NCBI RefSeq assembly: GCF_900182735.1
Contig: NZ_FXTU01000005.1
Coordinates: 191,734 to 255,733, forward strand
Length of the DNA: 64,000 nt
From: Laceyella tengchongensis
GTDB taxonomy: Bacteria > Bacillota > Bacilli > Thermoactinomycetales > Thermoactinomycetaceae
Reading direction: 5' to 3'
Made by a program: the position numbers and the translations under genes. The stretch's first letter is position 1. Each line of letters begins with the position of its first letter. A model generated the notes under the pieces. The model made no database searches. It saw only the letters and a program-made list of their open reading frames with translations, and had not been told where the DNA came from. Below are positions 42,416 to 50,509 of this stretch, piece by piece.

Positions 42416-42895
42416 ATGAGAGTTCCTACAGAAGACCAATATAAGATCTTGGATATATTTGAAAAAGAACGGGAAGCGATCATCCAGGCGATCAAACAGA
42501 TTTTCACTTTCCCTTATGTAGAAGAAACCCAGCTAGTCATGTTGGAAACGGTGACAGATAAGTATGGGATCGGTTTTGATGCGTATCCCCACACCGCTCC
42601 TTTTGATCGGGCACCGCTGTTTGAAGAAGATCGGGGTACGGATATCATCCGTGTGGAAGGCGTGGCCGGAGGATCCTTTTATTTCGGTGATGACTTCGAT
42701 GTTGACGCGCTGTTAGAAGAAGATCTGTTGGATGCATATCTTTTGGTTGGAGAGAAGCTGTTGGTCAAATGGCTGGGCAAGCGAATCAAAGAGGTGGAAG
42801 GGTATGATGCTTTTCCATATCCCATCTGCATGTGTTTTCAAGGGGATGAGCCGTATTACTATGATTTATCCACGGGTACAAGAGAACGTATTTGA
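42416..42895 (+). CDS. Probable immunity protein to the MuF nuclease
   Basis: 159 aa, acidic, directly downstream of the toxin gene (27 bases), which is where immunity genes of polymorphic toxins lie. GGGAGG lies upstream of ATG 42416. It shares a pattern with the next gene (WLGKRIKEVEGYDAFPYPIC and YYYDLSTG versus WLGVWLREVGGQSFAFPCLM and YYHLQAG), so the two are divergent paralogues. I do not recognise a named immunity family; it does not look like SUKH or DUF600. Confidence 0.72.
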   Translation: MRVPTEDQYKILDIFEKEREAIIQAIKQIFTFPYVEETQLVMLETVTDKYGIGFDAYPHTAPFDRAPLFEEDRGTDIIRVEGVAGGSFYFGDDFDVDALLEEDLLDAYLLVGEKLLVKWLGKRIKEVEGYDAFPYPICMCFQGDEPYYYDLSTGTRERI

Positions 42896-42941
42896 TTTTC
42901 TTAAGATGGCACGCAAGGAGAAAGGCCATAATGCCGGACAG

Positions 42942-42966
42942 CCAGCTCGACAGGGCTGGTTTTTTC
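42942..42966 (+). terminator. Short terminator after first immunity gene
   Basis: CCAGC (42942-42946) pairs with GCTGG (42955-42959), followed by TTTTTT. The stem is short. Confidence 0.55.
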
Positions 42967-43007
42967 TTTTGCCAGGGCGTTGATGCTAAGGGAGAGGGGG
43001 AGTTGGT

Positions 43008-43487
43008 GTGAGCCTACTTGTGGGCGGTGTCTTGTCCGCAAACGAGCAAGCAGCTGTCTGTGCCGCACTCGCCGCGCAACAAGATAAGGTAGATGCTGTG
43101 TTGAAAAGGCTTATCACCCATCGGTATGCGGTGGAAACGAGAGTGATTTTTTTCCATGGAAAAGCGCACGATTTCGGATGTGTGGTTGATGTCCGGCCTA
43201 AAGATAAGCACTTGGGCGATGTGCCGCTCTGTTTTGTAGGCAATCGCCCGGCGTATGGGCCGCTGACATCGGTGAATGTTGACTTCGGCATGAATATGGC
43301 AGAGAAAATGGGAGGCGGTGATGGCAACGGCTGTATGGCCGCATTGTTACAGCTATTTGCGCACTGGTTGGGGGTGTGGTTGCGGGAGGTGGGCGGCCAA
43401 TCGTTTGCATTCCCTTGCTTGATGGCGTTTCATCAATACTTAGAAAAAGGGTATTACCATCTGCAAGCGGGAAATGTCATCGTGTAG
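43008..43487 (+). CDS. Second immunity-like protein, paralogue of the first
   Basis: 159 aa, the same length as the preceding gene, sharing the VETRVIFFHGKAHDFGCVVD region (compare EETQLVMLETVTDKYGIGFD) and the WLG...YY C-terminal pattern. GTG 43008 follows GGGAGAGGGGGAG. It is richer in Gly and Cys and includes MGGGDGNGC. Tandem divergent immunity genes fit an immunity array protecting against different toxin variants. No biochemical function can be assigned. Confidence 0.68.
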   Translation: MSLLVGGVLSANEQAAVCAALAAQQDKVDAVLKRLITHRYAVETRVIFFHGKAHDFGCVVDVRPKDKHLGDVPLCFVGNRPAYGPLTSVNVDFGMNMAEKMGGGDGNGCMAALLQLFAHWLGVWLREVGGQSFAFPCLMAFHQYLEKGYYHLQAGNVIV

Positions 43488-43553
43488 CCCTTGATTGAGC
43501 GGTTCGGAGATGACCCTCCGCTGACCCTCCTGCGAATCCATTGTGAAGCATTG

Positions 43554-43597
43554 TTGGGAACACGAAACCCGGGCAACGTGTTATTCTTAGTACAAGG
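43554..43597 (+). promoter_or_regulatory. Late promoter-like motif, copy B (before connector module)
   Basis: TTGG at 43554 and GTGTTATTCTTAGTACAAGG at 43578-43597, matching copy A at 17 of 20 positions with the same 24-base offset. CAAGG/CCTTG and a GC-rich hairpin GCGCCCCGC/GCGGGGCGC follow. Confidence 0.7.
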
Positions 43598-43665
43598 ATA
43601 AATGGCCTTGCGCCCCGCTAAAGCTGCTTATGGGTGTGGCGGGGCGCGATGGATTGGCACCACAT

Positions 43666-43708
43666 GGCGCAGTTCTCCGCAAGAGCGGAGGGTTGCGCCT
43701 ATCTTTTT
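43666..43708 (+). terminator. Terminator-like hairpin between late promoter B and connector genes
   Basis: GGCGCA-gtt-CTCCGC-AAGA-GCGGAG-ggt-TGCGCC, then TATCTTTTT. It lies 20 bases before the ATG of the next gene and downstream of motif B, the same order as at copy A. Confidence 0.78.
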
Positions 43709-43727
43709 CCGCTGGAGGTGAATTTTC

Positions 43728-44096
43728 ATGGCTGAGACGCTGACCAAATTTACGTTGACCGCTGAGCAGGGGGAGACAGTTTACACCGACTGGATCGATG
43801 TGCGACACGCGAGCCGGTTGCGGTTGTTGATCGGGCCCAAAGAAGGAGGGCGATATGCGGCGTCCATTTCCCAATCCACTGTCGATCCGGCTCAGAACAC
43901 TCCGATTGTTTATTACAATGAACAATTCATTTGTGGCCAGACGGAGAACTTGGCTCTGATCCCACAATCAGAGATTTTTGTGCGCAAAGACCAACTGGGG
44001 GCCAATTTCATCAAAGTGTCTTTAACCAATGTGTCGGCCGACTTTCAATTTGATGTCTATCTTCTGATGGAAATCGATTCGCAAGGAGGTGCATGA
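43728..44096 (+). CDS. Phage structural protein, unknown (head region)
   Basis: 122 aa, predicted all-beta (TDWIDVRHASRLRLLIG, IKVSLTNVSADFQFDVYLL), possibly a head decoration or fibre-like subunit. GGAGGTG precedes the ATG. It is the first gene of the module behind late motif B and overlaps the connector gene by four bases. No family is recognised. Confidence 0.75.
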   Translation: MAETLTKFTLTAEQGETVYTDWIDVRHASRLRLLIGPKEGGRYAASISQSTVDPAQNTPIVYYNEQFICGQTENLALIPQSEIFVRKDQLGANFIKVSLTNVSADFQFDVYLLMEIDSQGGA

Positions 44097-44566
44097 AGAT
44101 GCCAGCGCTTGTCACTCTGCAAGAAGTGAAGGAATATTTGAAATTAGATTTGATGTCCCAATTAGAAGATAAGGTTCTCCAGCACTTGATCGCGGCCGCG
44201 ACGGCCGAAGTGGAGCAGAAGCACGGCCGGGGCCTCACGTACCGGGAAACGGTCGAAACGCACAGTGGTACGGGGGATGGCAAGTTGTTTCTCCGCGCCT
44301 ATCCTGTTGTATCCATCTCGTCGGTCACGGTGAATGGGGCGGAGGTGCCTCCTAGCGCTTATCGGGTGGAGAAGCACACCGGTATTTTGCATGGAGCCTG
44401 GCCCGCAGGTGTGGACAACATCTCCGTTTCCTATAAAGCAGGATATTGGACCGATTTCCAAAATCCGCCTCCGTCCATGGACATCCCTATGATTCCTATG
44501 GATTTAAAGCATGAATGCTTGGAGTTGGTTGCGTATCTTTATGAGAATCGGGGCGGAGTGCGATGA
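44093..44566 (+). CDS. Head-tail connector, gp6-like
   Basis: 157 aa. Typical N-terminus LVTLQEVKEYLKLD, then LIAAATAEVEQKHGR and a beta region LRAYPVVSISSVTVNG, as in HK97 gp6/SPP1 gp15-like adaptors that form a ring under the portal. The ATG overlaps the previous stop (ATGA), with AAGGAGG just before it; ATG 44099 is possible. It overlaps the next gene by four bases. Confidence 0.85.
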   Translation: MKMPALVTLQEVKEYLKLDLMSQLEDKVLQHLIAAATAEVEQKHGRGLTYRETVETHSGTGDGKLFLRAYPVVSISSVTVNGAEVPPSAYRVEKHTGILHGAWPAGVDNISVSYKAGYWTDFQNPPPSMDIPMIPMDLKHECLELVAYLYENRGGVR

Positions 44567-44892
44567 GTGTGAACGCTGGAAAGCTCCGCCATAAGATGGT
44601 GGTCCTCACTGCGGATAGCCAGTTGCGCCATCCGGGCCATTATTGGTGTGAGATTCGTACCCTGAACTGGAAAGAGGAAGGGGACGGCTATGTGCGGTGG
44701 CAGGATACCATTTATGAGATTCGGAGCCGTTATTTTTCATTTGGGCCTGACCCGCAAACCCAATTTGAACCGGTGGCCGGCAATATTTTGCGGATTGACG
44801 ACAAGCACAATTATTTGATTAAAGCCGTGATCAATGTGGATGCCAAGCGGGAGGAGTACCGCTTTACATGCACCTATTTGGGGCAGGTATAG
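44563..44892 (+). CDS. Head closure protein
   Basis: 109 aa, beta-rich, SPP1 gp16-like stopper that seals the connector after packaging. Position between gp6-like and gp10-like genes and the DTIYEIRSR/LIKAVINVDAKREEYRFTC pattern support this. ATG overlaps the connector stop. Confidence 0.78.
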   Translation: MSVNAGKLRHKMVVLTADSQLRHPGHYWCEIRTLNWKEEGDGYVRWQDTIYEIRSRYFSFGPDPQTQFEPVAGNILRIDDKHNYLIKAVINVDAKREEYRFTCTYLGQV

Positions 44893-44905
44893 GGGGGGGA
44901 GCGAG

Positions 44906-45310
44906 ATGCCGATCCGGGTTGACATCAACATCAAATCGTATGAAGAGATGGTGCAAAACCAATTGCGGGAACGGATGGAGGCGGCTATGGACCACGCCGC
45001 CGCTAAGTGCAAAAAAAGGCTGAGTCGTTCTAACGCAAGTGGGGCGAGCCCCTCGAAAGCGAGGGAATCTCCCAAGAAGGTGACAGGACAACTGATCCGG
45101 TCGATCAAGTCGGGCGTGGAAGTAAAAAAGGGAGTCGTGCATGGGTATTTGTCAGCCGACACTCCGTACGCGCTTCGGCTGGAATTTGGGTTTGTGGGAA
45201 CGGACTCCGCCGGGAGACATGTGAAACAAGCGCCCCGTCCTTATCTGCGGCCGACGCTCAGCGAAGAGGGGAAGCAAATCGCTAACATTTTGATCGGCAA
45301 AAAGATCTGA
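44906..45310 (+). CDS. HK97 gp10-like tail completion protein
   Basis: 134 aa. The family pattern is clear: a helical N-terminus, KVTGQLIRSIKS, TPYALRLEFGF, then APRPYLRPTLSE. AGGGGGGGGAGCGAG precedes ATG 44906. The stop codon lies immediately before the second MITE copy, so the element entered the gap between this gene and the next. Confidence 0.88.
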   Translation: MPIRVDINIKSYEEMVQNQLRERMEAAMDHAAAKCKKRLSRSNASGASPSKARESPKKVTGQLIRSIKSGVEVKKGVVHGYLSADTPYALRLEFGFVGTDSAGRHVKQAPRPYLRPTLSEEGKQIANILIGKKI

Positions 45311-45311
45311 C

Positions 45312-45443
45312 GAGAGCATGTCTGAATAGGCCAGCGGCTCCAAAACCATTTTCTCATTCGCTTCACTTATGCATCGGCGCTCCTCGAGAAAAGGTTTTTT
45401 CGCCGCTTCTTCCCTACCAACTTGATTCACCAGACACGCCCTA
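45312..45443. mobile_element. MITE-like element, copy 2, inside phage operon
   Basis: About 132 bases, the reverse complement of the element at 23945-24079 with about ten substitutions and a three-base gap. The right terminal repeat (CAGACACGCCCTA, 45431-45443) is exact; the left is altered (GAGCATGTCTG, 45314-45324). It fills the gap between the gp10-like gene and the next tail gene without breaking either. Confidence 0.8.
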
Positions 45444-45480
45444 AAGACAACCACGGGGCCTGGGAAAGGGGGTGATAACA

Positions 45481-46083
45481 GTGAGCGTAATCACGGATGC
45501 CGTTTACAACAAGCTCAAAGGGGACACCAAGTTGGTGGGTACCTACACCAATGGCGTCCCCAACAAGAATGGCTTGCTCTCTTGGATAGGGGCCGGGGGA
45601 ACGTATTGGGACCCGTCTGAGGGCAAATGGGTTTCCAACCTGAGCCCAGCGATCTACACGTATGAGCTGGACTTTTCGGAGATTACGTCAAGTCATCCCG
45701 AATACCGGGATTTAAGGGGGTTTATCGTAACCACCGGCCATGTCACCGACACGTCAGATAGCGCGGCGTCCAGCAAAACGAAAAAGGCGCGGACGATTAC
45801 CAAAGATATCCGCTGTTTTTATCGTCAGGATTTGGACAACGCCACACCAGACGGCACATTTAAAGAGGTAGAAGCCATCGCTGAAAGGGTGTATGAACTC
45901 TTTCACCGTCAGCCGCTGGTGATCCCTGATCCGGATGATCCACTCAACTATACCAAGTGGCAATCCGTCATGGTGACCTGCAACGGCCCGATTTACATTC
46001 CCGGTGAACAAGCCAAGTTGCTGACGCAGAAAATCGACGTGATGGTTGTCACGCTCCAGTTCACCATCCAAGAATTCAAGTAG
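45481..46083 (+). CDS. Probable tail terminator protein
   Basis: 200 aa. SVITDAVYNKLKGDTKLV at the start, a region typical of minor tail/terminator proteins (EAIAERVYELFHRQPL), and a beta-rich end. Its place between gp10-like and tail-tube genes is that of the tail terminator. GTG 45481 follows AAAGGGGGTGATA; GTG 45472 is less well placed. The MITE lies in its upstream region. Confidence 0.68.
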   Translation: MSVITDAVYNKLKGDTKLVGTYTNGVPNKNGLLSWIGAGGTYWDPSEGKWVSNLSPAIYTYELDFSEITSSHPEYRDLRGFIVTTGHVTDTSDSAASSKTKKARTITKDIRCFYRQDLDNATPDGTFKEVEAIAERVYELFHRQPLVIPDPDDPLNYTKWQSVMVTCNGPIYIPGEQAKLLTQKIDVMVVTLQFTIQEFK

Positions 46084-46157
46084 TTCAGGCTGCATTGCCA
46101 ACATGCTGAAGACGCTCTCCTTGCGGGATGCGTTTTTTATTTTGGGGAGGAATGGAT

Positions 46158-46643
46158 ATGGGCATGAATGGGCGTTCTGTTTTGATTTTCGTATATGACA
46201 AAGACCATGATGGAGAGGGTCAATTCACCGACAAATACATCCTGGTTGGTGAACAGACCTCGTTATCCCAAGAGCAATCCGTCAACTTGGTTGAAGCGGG
46301 GCATAAGACCGTCGCCAATCAGCAGTATGTGTACGGCAAAGGGGAAGCCACCCTTTCCATCGAGGCCTTGGCATTCACGCCGACCGATAAAGACCAAAAG
46401 GGATTGCTCGTGCTACAAAACAGCTACAAGAACAGGAAGAAAGCGTATGTCAAGCGGGCTGTGTTTGATGGAACGTCCACTTCTGACGTTGAATACGCGG
46501 AAGTGGTGGTGGAGAGCATCAGCTTCGAGTACCCAGACGATGATGTTTCCACCGTTTCCGTGGAGTTGAAAGCAAACGGTACATTCGCAACTGAGCCGCC
46601 AACCATCGTGGACAGCGAGGTTTCTGGCTCGGTTACCGATTAA
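46158..46643 (+). CDS. Phage major tail (tube) protein 1
   Basis: 161 aa. It shares with the next gene the segments VGEQTSLSQEQSVNLVEAGH, QQYVYGKGEATLSIEAL and PDDDVSTVSVELKANG, so the two are paralogues of the tail-tube type. ATG 46158 is seven bases after GGGGAGG. A weak terminator-like hairpin (ACGC/GCGT and T run, about 46112-46140) lies just upstream. Confidence 0.8.
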   Translation: MGMNGRSVLIFVYDKDHDGEGQFTDKYILVGEQTSLSQEQSVNLVEAGHKTVANQQYVYGKGEATLSIEALAFTPTDKDQKGLLVLQNSYKNRKKAYVKRAVFDGTSTSDVEYAEVVVESISFEYPDDDVSTVSVELKANGTFATEPPTIVDSEVSGSVTD

Positions 46644-46695
46644 ACCGATGCGCGGGTACAGTTTACAACAAGACAAAACTCGGGGGGAATGAAAG

Positions 46696-47088
46696 ATGGC
46701 AACCAACGGAAGCACGGTATTGCTCATGGTGAAAGAAGGAACCAACTGGATCGCGGTGGGGGAACAGACCGGACTATCCATCGAGGAGTTGGTAAACCTG
46801 ATTGAAGCGGGCCATAAAGGGCTGACGACTCAACAATATGTGTACGGCAAAAAGGAAGGCAGCATCTCGCTGGAGGGGTTATATGTGAAGGACGATGCCG
46901 GTTATCTGGCCCTGAAGAACGCCTTTAAAAACCGGACGGCCATCATGGTGCGCCGCCAGGAAAACGGGGTCAATGTGGAAGATGTAGAATGTCTGATCGA
47001 ATCCATGTCTACGGAATTTCCCGATGATGATGTCTCCACGATCTCGGTGGAGCTTAAGATGAATGGCGAGTGGACGCCGGCGGTCTGA
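46696..47088 (+). CDS. Phage major tail (tube) protein 2
   Basis: 130 aa, shorter paralogue of the preceding protein with VGEQTGLSIEELVNLIEAGH, QQYVYGKKEGSISLEGL and PDDDVSTISVELKMNGEW. GGGGGG precedes the ATG. One of the pair may form the tube and the other a special ring, or they may be mixed subunits. Confidence 0.8.
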   Translation: MATNGSTVLLMVKEGTNWIAVGEQTGLSIEELVNLIEAGHKGLTTQQYVYGKKEGSISLEGLYVKDDAGYLALKNAFKNRTAIMVRRQENGVNVEDVECLIESMSTEFPDDDVSTISVELKMNGEWTPAV

Positions 47089-47205
47089 CGAACGGGCCGC
47101 TGTGTGATTCGGTTGTGGGATGCGGAGATAACACCTGGCCGGGCCAATCCGTTTTAAAGGAAACAGCGGGTTCGTCCGGCTTATTACGATGAAAAGGATG
47201 ATGTG

Positions 47206-47607
47206 ATGATGGCAAACAAAGTGAAAGGCCAACGCTCATTTGTCGCCGGCGGACAAACCTACACCGTCCATTTTGATTTCAACGCCTTGGCGGAACTGGA
47301 AGAAGCGACAGGATTGACTGTGCCCAAAATCAGTGAACAGATGCAGGACACGTCTCGCATCTCCATCAAGTTCATGCGGGCCCTGGCTTGGGCCGGGTTG
47401 CTGAAGCACCATGGGCTGTCCTTGACCGAGGCGGGAGAAGTGATGTCACAAGGGGACATGAATGAAATTTTCATGGCCGTTGGCGAAGCGTTCGCCACGT
47501 CGATGATGACGGAGGAGCAGATCAGGGAGCTGGAAGCGCAAAAAAAGACCGGTCAAAAAAAAGTAGCACCGCCGACGGAGCCGATGTCTGGGACTGGCAT
47601 CAAATAA
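47206..47607 (+). CDS. Tail assembly chaperone, short (G-like) form
   Basis: 133 aa. FDFNALAELEEATGLTVPKI and ALAWAGLLKHHGLSL are typical of tail-assembly chaperones/GTA tail proteins just before the tape measure gene. AAAGGATGAT precedes ATG 47206. Near its end the sequence A-AAA-AAA-G (47556-47563) allows -1 slipping into the extended product described next. Confidence 0.85.
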   Translation: MMANKVKGQRSFVAGGQTYTVHFDFNALAELEEATGLTVPKISEQMQDTSRISIKFMRALAWAGLLKHHGLSLTEAGEVMSQGDMNEIFMAVGEAFATSMMTEEQIRELEAQKKTGQKKVAPPTEPMSGTGIK

Positions 47608-47921
47608 GGCGGGATGCGATTTGCATTGGCCTGTCGCATGATGAGTTTTGGCGACTTACTCCGGCCGAACTGCGGGAGTTGTATGAGGGCTACTTTTGGC
47701 GGCAGGATCAGCTTCGCCAGTTTTGGGCGGCAATGACCGCTGCGACGATACAGCCCCACTCCAAAAAGCGGATTAAACCGACTGATTTATACAAACCGCT
47801 CGCCAGGGCGAAGCGAAGTGGGCCGGTGCTTTCTGAAGCGGAACGGCGACGGCGGTTTGACGAGATCGTGAAGAAGATCGGCCCGGACGTGATTCCGGTG
47901 CGTTCTTCTTCTGAACCATAG
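47206..47921 (+). CDS. Tail assembly chaperone, -1 frameshift (GT-like) form
   Basis: Slipping by -1 at 47556-47562 joins 119 zero-frame codons to an open frame running to TAG 47919-47921, about 238 aa in total. The second part (SHDEFWRLTPAELRELYEGYF, then a basic helical tail) carries the FW-LTP-EL motif of phage tail chaperone T parts and has no convincing start of its own near 47.6 kb. Such G/GT pairs handle the tape measure during tail assembly. Confidence 0.75.
47556..47563 (+). promoter_or_regulatory. -1 frameshift slippery site
   Basis: An eight-A run gives the heptamer A-AAA-AAA in the zero frame followed by G, 45 bases before the zero-frame stop. The -1 frame is open across the site and on to 47921. 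Confidence 0.75.
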
Positions 47922-47941
47922 ACTGAGAAAGGAGGCATTCG

Positions 47942-49675
47942 ATGGCACAGCAGTTGGGACAAGCGTATATTCAAGTGACTGCGGACTTCAGCCAGCTCGG
48001 ACAGCAATTGGCGATGGCGACCCAACAAGTCACACAGAGCACCCGCAACATGATGCTTAATCTGGAAGCAGCCAAGAAGTCGTCAAAGAACCTGTTCAGC
48101 TCGATCAAATCGGGTGCTTTGGGCGTAGTCGGCTCGATGGTTTCCGCTTCCACCCAAGGAGAGCAACTGAGTGAGGCATTTGGCAAGTTGAGCCAATTCA
48201 CAATTGATAAAACCATCGGCCCCGCCCTGGAAACCATTGCGGGGGCGATTGAGCGGCTGGTGGCAAACATGTCCAAGTTTGGCGTGGTGGAAGGATTTGA
48301 GAAGACCTTTTCTCAAGAGACGAAGGTGGCCATCGTTGCGGTTGCGGGGGCCATCTTGGGGGCGTTGATTCCCTCATTCATCGGATTGACCGCCTCACTG
48401 AAAGCAATGGCTATCGCTGCTTGGAGCGCGATGGCTCCTTTGTTGCCCTGGATGGTGGCCGGGGCGGCGGTGGCGGCGGTGGCGTATCTAATCTGGCAGA
48501 ACTGGGACACGGTGTCGGGATGGTTACAAGCGGCCTGGAATTGGCTGTGGACGGGTGCGACGACTATTTTTAACGGCATCGTAGAAACCATTAAAACGAT
48601 TTGGAACGGCATCACCACGTTTTTCTCGGAATGGGGGATGACCATCCTGGCGGTGATCACCGGGCCGATCGGGTGGTTGGTCGGCTTGATCGTCACTTAC
48701 TGGGATCAAATCGTCGCGTTTACCACGACCATCTGGAATGGCATTATCTCGTTTTTCCAGGAGTGGGGCACGACGATCCTCACGGTACTCACGCTCCCGT
48801 TCTGGCTCTTGGTGGTGTTTTTCCAAGAGATCTGGGCATTGATCGACGACACAGTCAAATCGGTGTGGAATGGGATTGTGGCGTTCTTTACGACGATCTG
48901 GCAAGCAATCGTCAATCTGTTCACCGGCTATCTCAATTGGGTGCTGAACACATTTACGTCCATTTGGAACAAAGTGAAAGAAGGCGTCATCCTTGTTTGG
49001 AACGCCATTAGCTCATTCCTGTCCTCGGTGTGGAATGCGATTGTCGGGTTCTTCGCCCCGATATGGAATCGGTTGGTGTCGACGATCACATCCGTGTGGG
49101 ATCGGATAAAATCGATCACGATGTCCGTTTGGAACACTGTCAAAGGTTGGCTGTCTAACATCTGGAACGGCGTGAAGAATATGGCCAGCTCGATCTGGAA
49201 CGGGGTCACATCCGCGATCACCGGCGCATGGGAAAGCTTGAAGTCCAAAGCGTCGTCCATCTGGGAAGGGATTTTTGGCAGCATTAAAAAGTGGATCAAC
49301 AAAGCGTTGGATATTGTACGCCCATTTATCAATGGGTTTAACAGTGTCGTGTCCAAGATCAACAGTTTGACTGGTGCCAAGTTGCCAACGCTCTCGTTGC
49401 CAGGTTTGGCCAAAGGGGGGATTGTGACCAGCCCCACCATGGCTGTGGTCGGGGAAGGACGGTACAGTGAAGCGGTTCTGCCCCTGTCCAATAAAACGTT
49501 CAGCGCTCTGGCAGAGGGGATCACCAGCAAGATGGCGGGCGTGGGCGGTGGCAGCGGGTTCATGATCAATGTGGAGCAGATGCATGTCAGAAATGACCAA
49601 GATATCCGCCTGATCAGCCAAGAGTTGTGGAGACTTCACCAGCGCCAAGCGAGATCATTTGGGGGGAGAGTATGA
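47942..49675 (+). CDS. Tail tape measure protein
   Basis: 577 aa. N-terminal helix AQQLGQAYIQVTADFSQLGQ, then hydrophobic segments and a long series of Trp-containing repeats (IWNGIxxFF, VWNAISSFLSSVWNAI), and PGLAKGGIVTSPTMAVVGEG near the end, as in siphovirus tape measures. With about 0.15 nm per residue the tail would be some 85-90 nm. GGAGG precedes the ATG. The stop overlaps the Dit gene. Confidence 0.93.
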   Translation: MAQQLGQAYIQVTADFSQLGQQLAMATQQVTQSTRNMMLNLEAAKKSSKNLFSSIKSGALGVVGSMVSASTQGEQLSEAFGKLSQFTIDKTIGPALETIAGAIERLVANMSKFGVVEGFEKTFSQETKVAIVAVAGAILGALIPSFIGLTASLKAMAIAAWSAMAPLLPWMVAGAAVAAVAYLIWQNWDTVSGWLQAAWNWLWTGATTIFNGIVETIKTIWNGITTFFSEWGMTILAVITGPIGWLVGLIVTYWDQIVAFTTTIWNGIISFFQEWGTTILTVLTLPFWLLVVFFQEIWALIDDTVKSVWNGIVAFFTTIWQAIVNLFTGYLNWVLNTFTSIWNKVKEGVILVWNAISSFLSSVWNAIVGFFAPIWNRLVSTITSVWDRIKSITMSVWNTVKGWLSNIWNGVKNMASSIWNGVTSAITGAWESLKSKASSIWEGIFGSIKKWINKALDIVRPFINGFNSVVSKINSLTGAKLPTLSLPGLAKGGIVTSPTMAVVGEGRYSEAVLPLSNKTFSALAEGITSKMAGVGGGSGFMINVEQMHVRNDQDIRLISQELWRLHQRQARSFGGRV

Positions 49676-50436
49676 TGGGGTTCACGTTTGCAGGCATTCA
49701 TAGTGAGCAGCACGGATTGCGGGTGTTGGATGTCAAGCGCCCCATATCTCCCGGAATCGCCGCGAAAACGGTGAAAGTCCCCGGTAAGGCGGGCGTGTAT
49801 GACATGGGGAATGAGGTGGACGCGCTCCACATATCTGTTGAGGTGCTGTTGACGGGGCAAACCTTGCGGGAAATCCGGGACCGAGTGCGGGCCGTGGCCG
49901 CTTGGCTCAGAAACGACGACCGGACGGGAATGCTTACGTTTGATGATGAACCGGACAAAGCCTACACCGCACGGCTGACCGATCAGACGGAGTTGGAGGA
50001 GATGGCTCTGACAGGGCAGGCAACGCTCACATTCCTTGCTGCGGATCCCTTGGCTTATGCTGTGGAAGATGATGTGTTTACTAGCGAATCGGGGATGTTG
50101 TCGTTTCAGCGCAAGGGGACGGCGCCATCGCAACCGTTGATCGAAATCACTGGGGAAAGCGGCGGGATGGACGGAGGATTCGAAGTGGGACTGAATGGTA
50201 GCATGATGACATATAAAGGACCGCTTGGATTTGGTGAGCGATTGGTGATCGATTCCCGTCTAAAAACGGCTTACCTATTGAAAACGGATGGCACCAAACA
50301 AAGCGCGCTCAATGCCTTTGACTCACTAATCTTCCCCTTAACCCTCCCGGGTAAGGAGAACCAGTTGCAGGTGAGCCCGCTGGGAGCGGCGACGGTGGAC
50401 CAGGTGAAGATTACATGCCGCAGTTGTTGGTATTAA
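49672..50436 (+). CDS. Distal tail protein (Dit)
   Basis: 254 aa, SPP1 gp19.1-like hub at the tail tip. GFTFAGIHSEQHGLRVLDVK, VDALHISVEVLLTGQ and the AAWLRNDDRTGMLTFDDEP segment are typical. ATG 49672 overlaps the tape measure stop; GGGGGGAG lies just upstream. Confidence 0.88.
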   Translation: MMGFTFAGIHSEQHGLRVLDVKRPISPGIAAKTVKVPGKAGVYDMGNEVDALHISVEVLLTGQTLREIRDRVRAVAAWLRNDDRTGMLTFDDEPDKAYTARLTDQTELEEMALTGQATLTFLAADPLAYAVEDDVFTSESGMLSFQRKGTAPSQPLIEITGESGGMDGGFEVGLNGSMMTYKGPLGFGERLVIDSRLKTAYLLKTDGTKQSALNAFDSLIFPLTLPGKENQLQVSPLGAATVDQVKITCRSCWY

Positions 50437-50509
50437 CCAATACAAATGGGTGCGGGCGGGGGAATCCCGCTCCACCGTGTTTGCATCAGAATAAAGGAGG
50501 CGAGAGTCA

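Noticed and set aside
42237..42419. Separate small gene overlapping the toxin 3' end
   Set aside because: It lies in another frame over the conserved WHH motif and has no SD.
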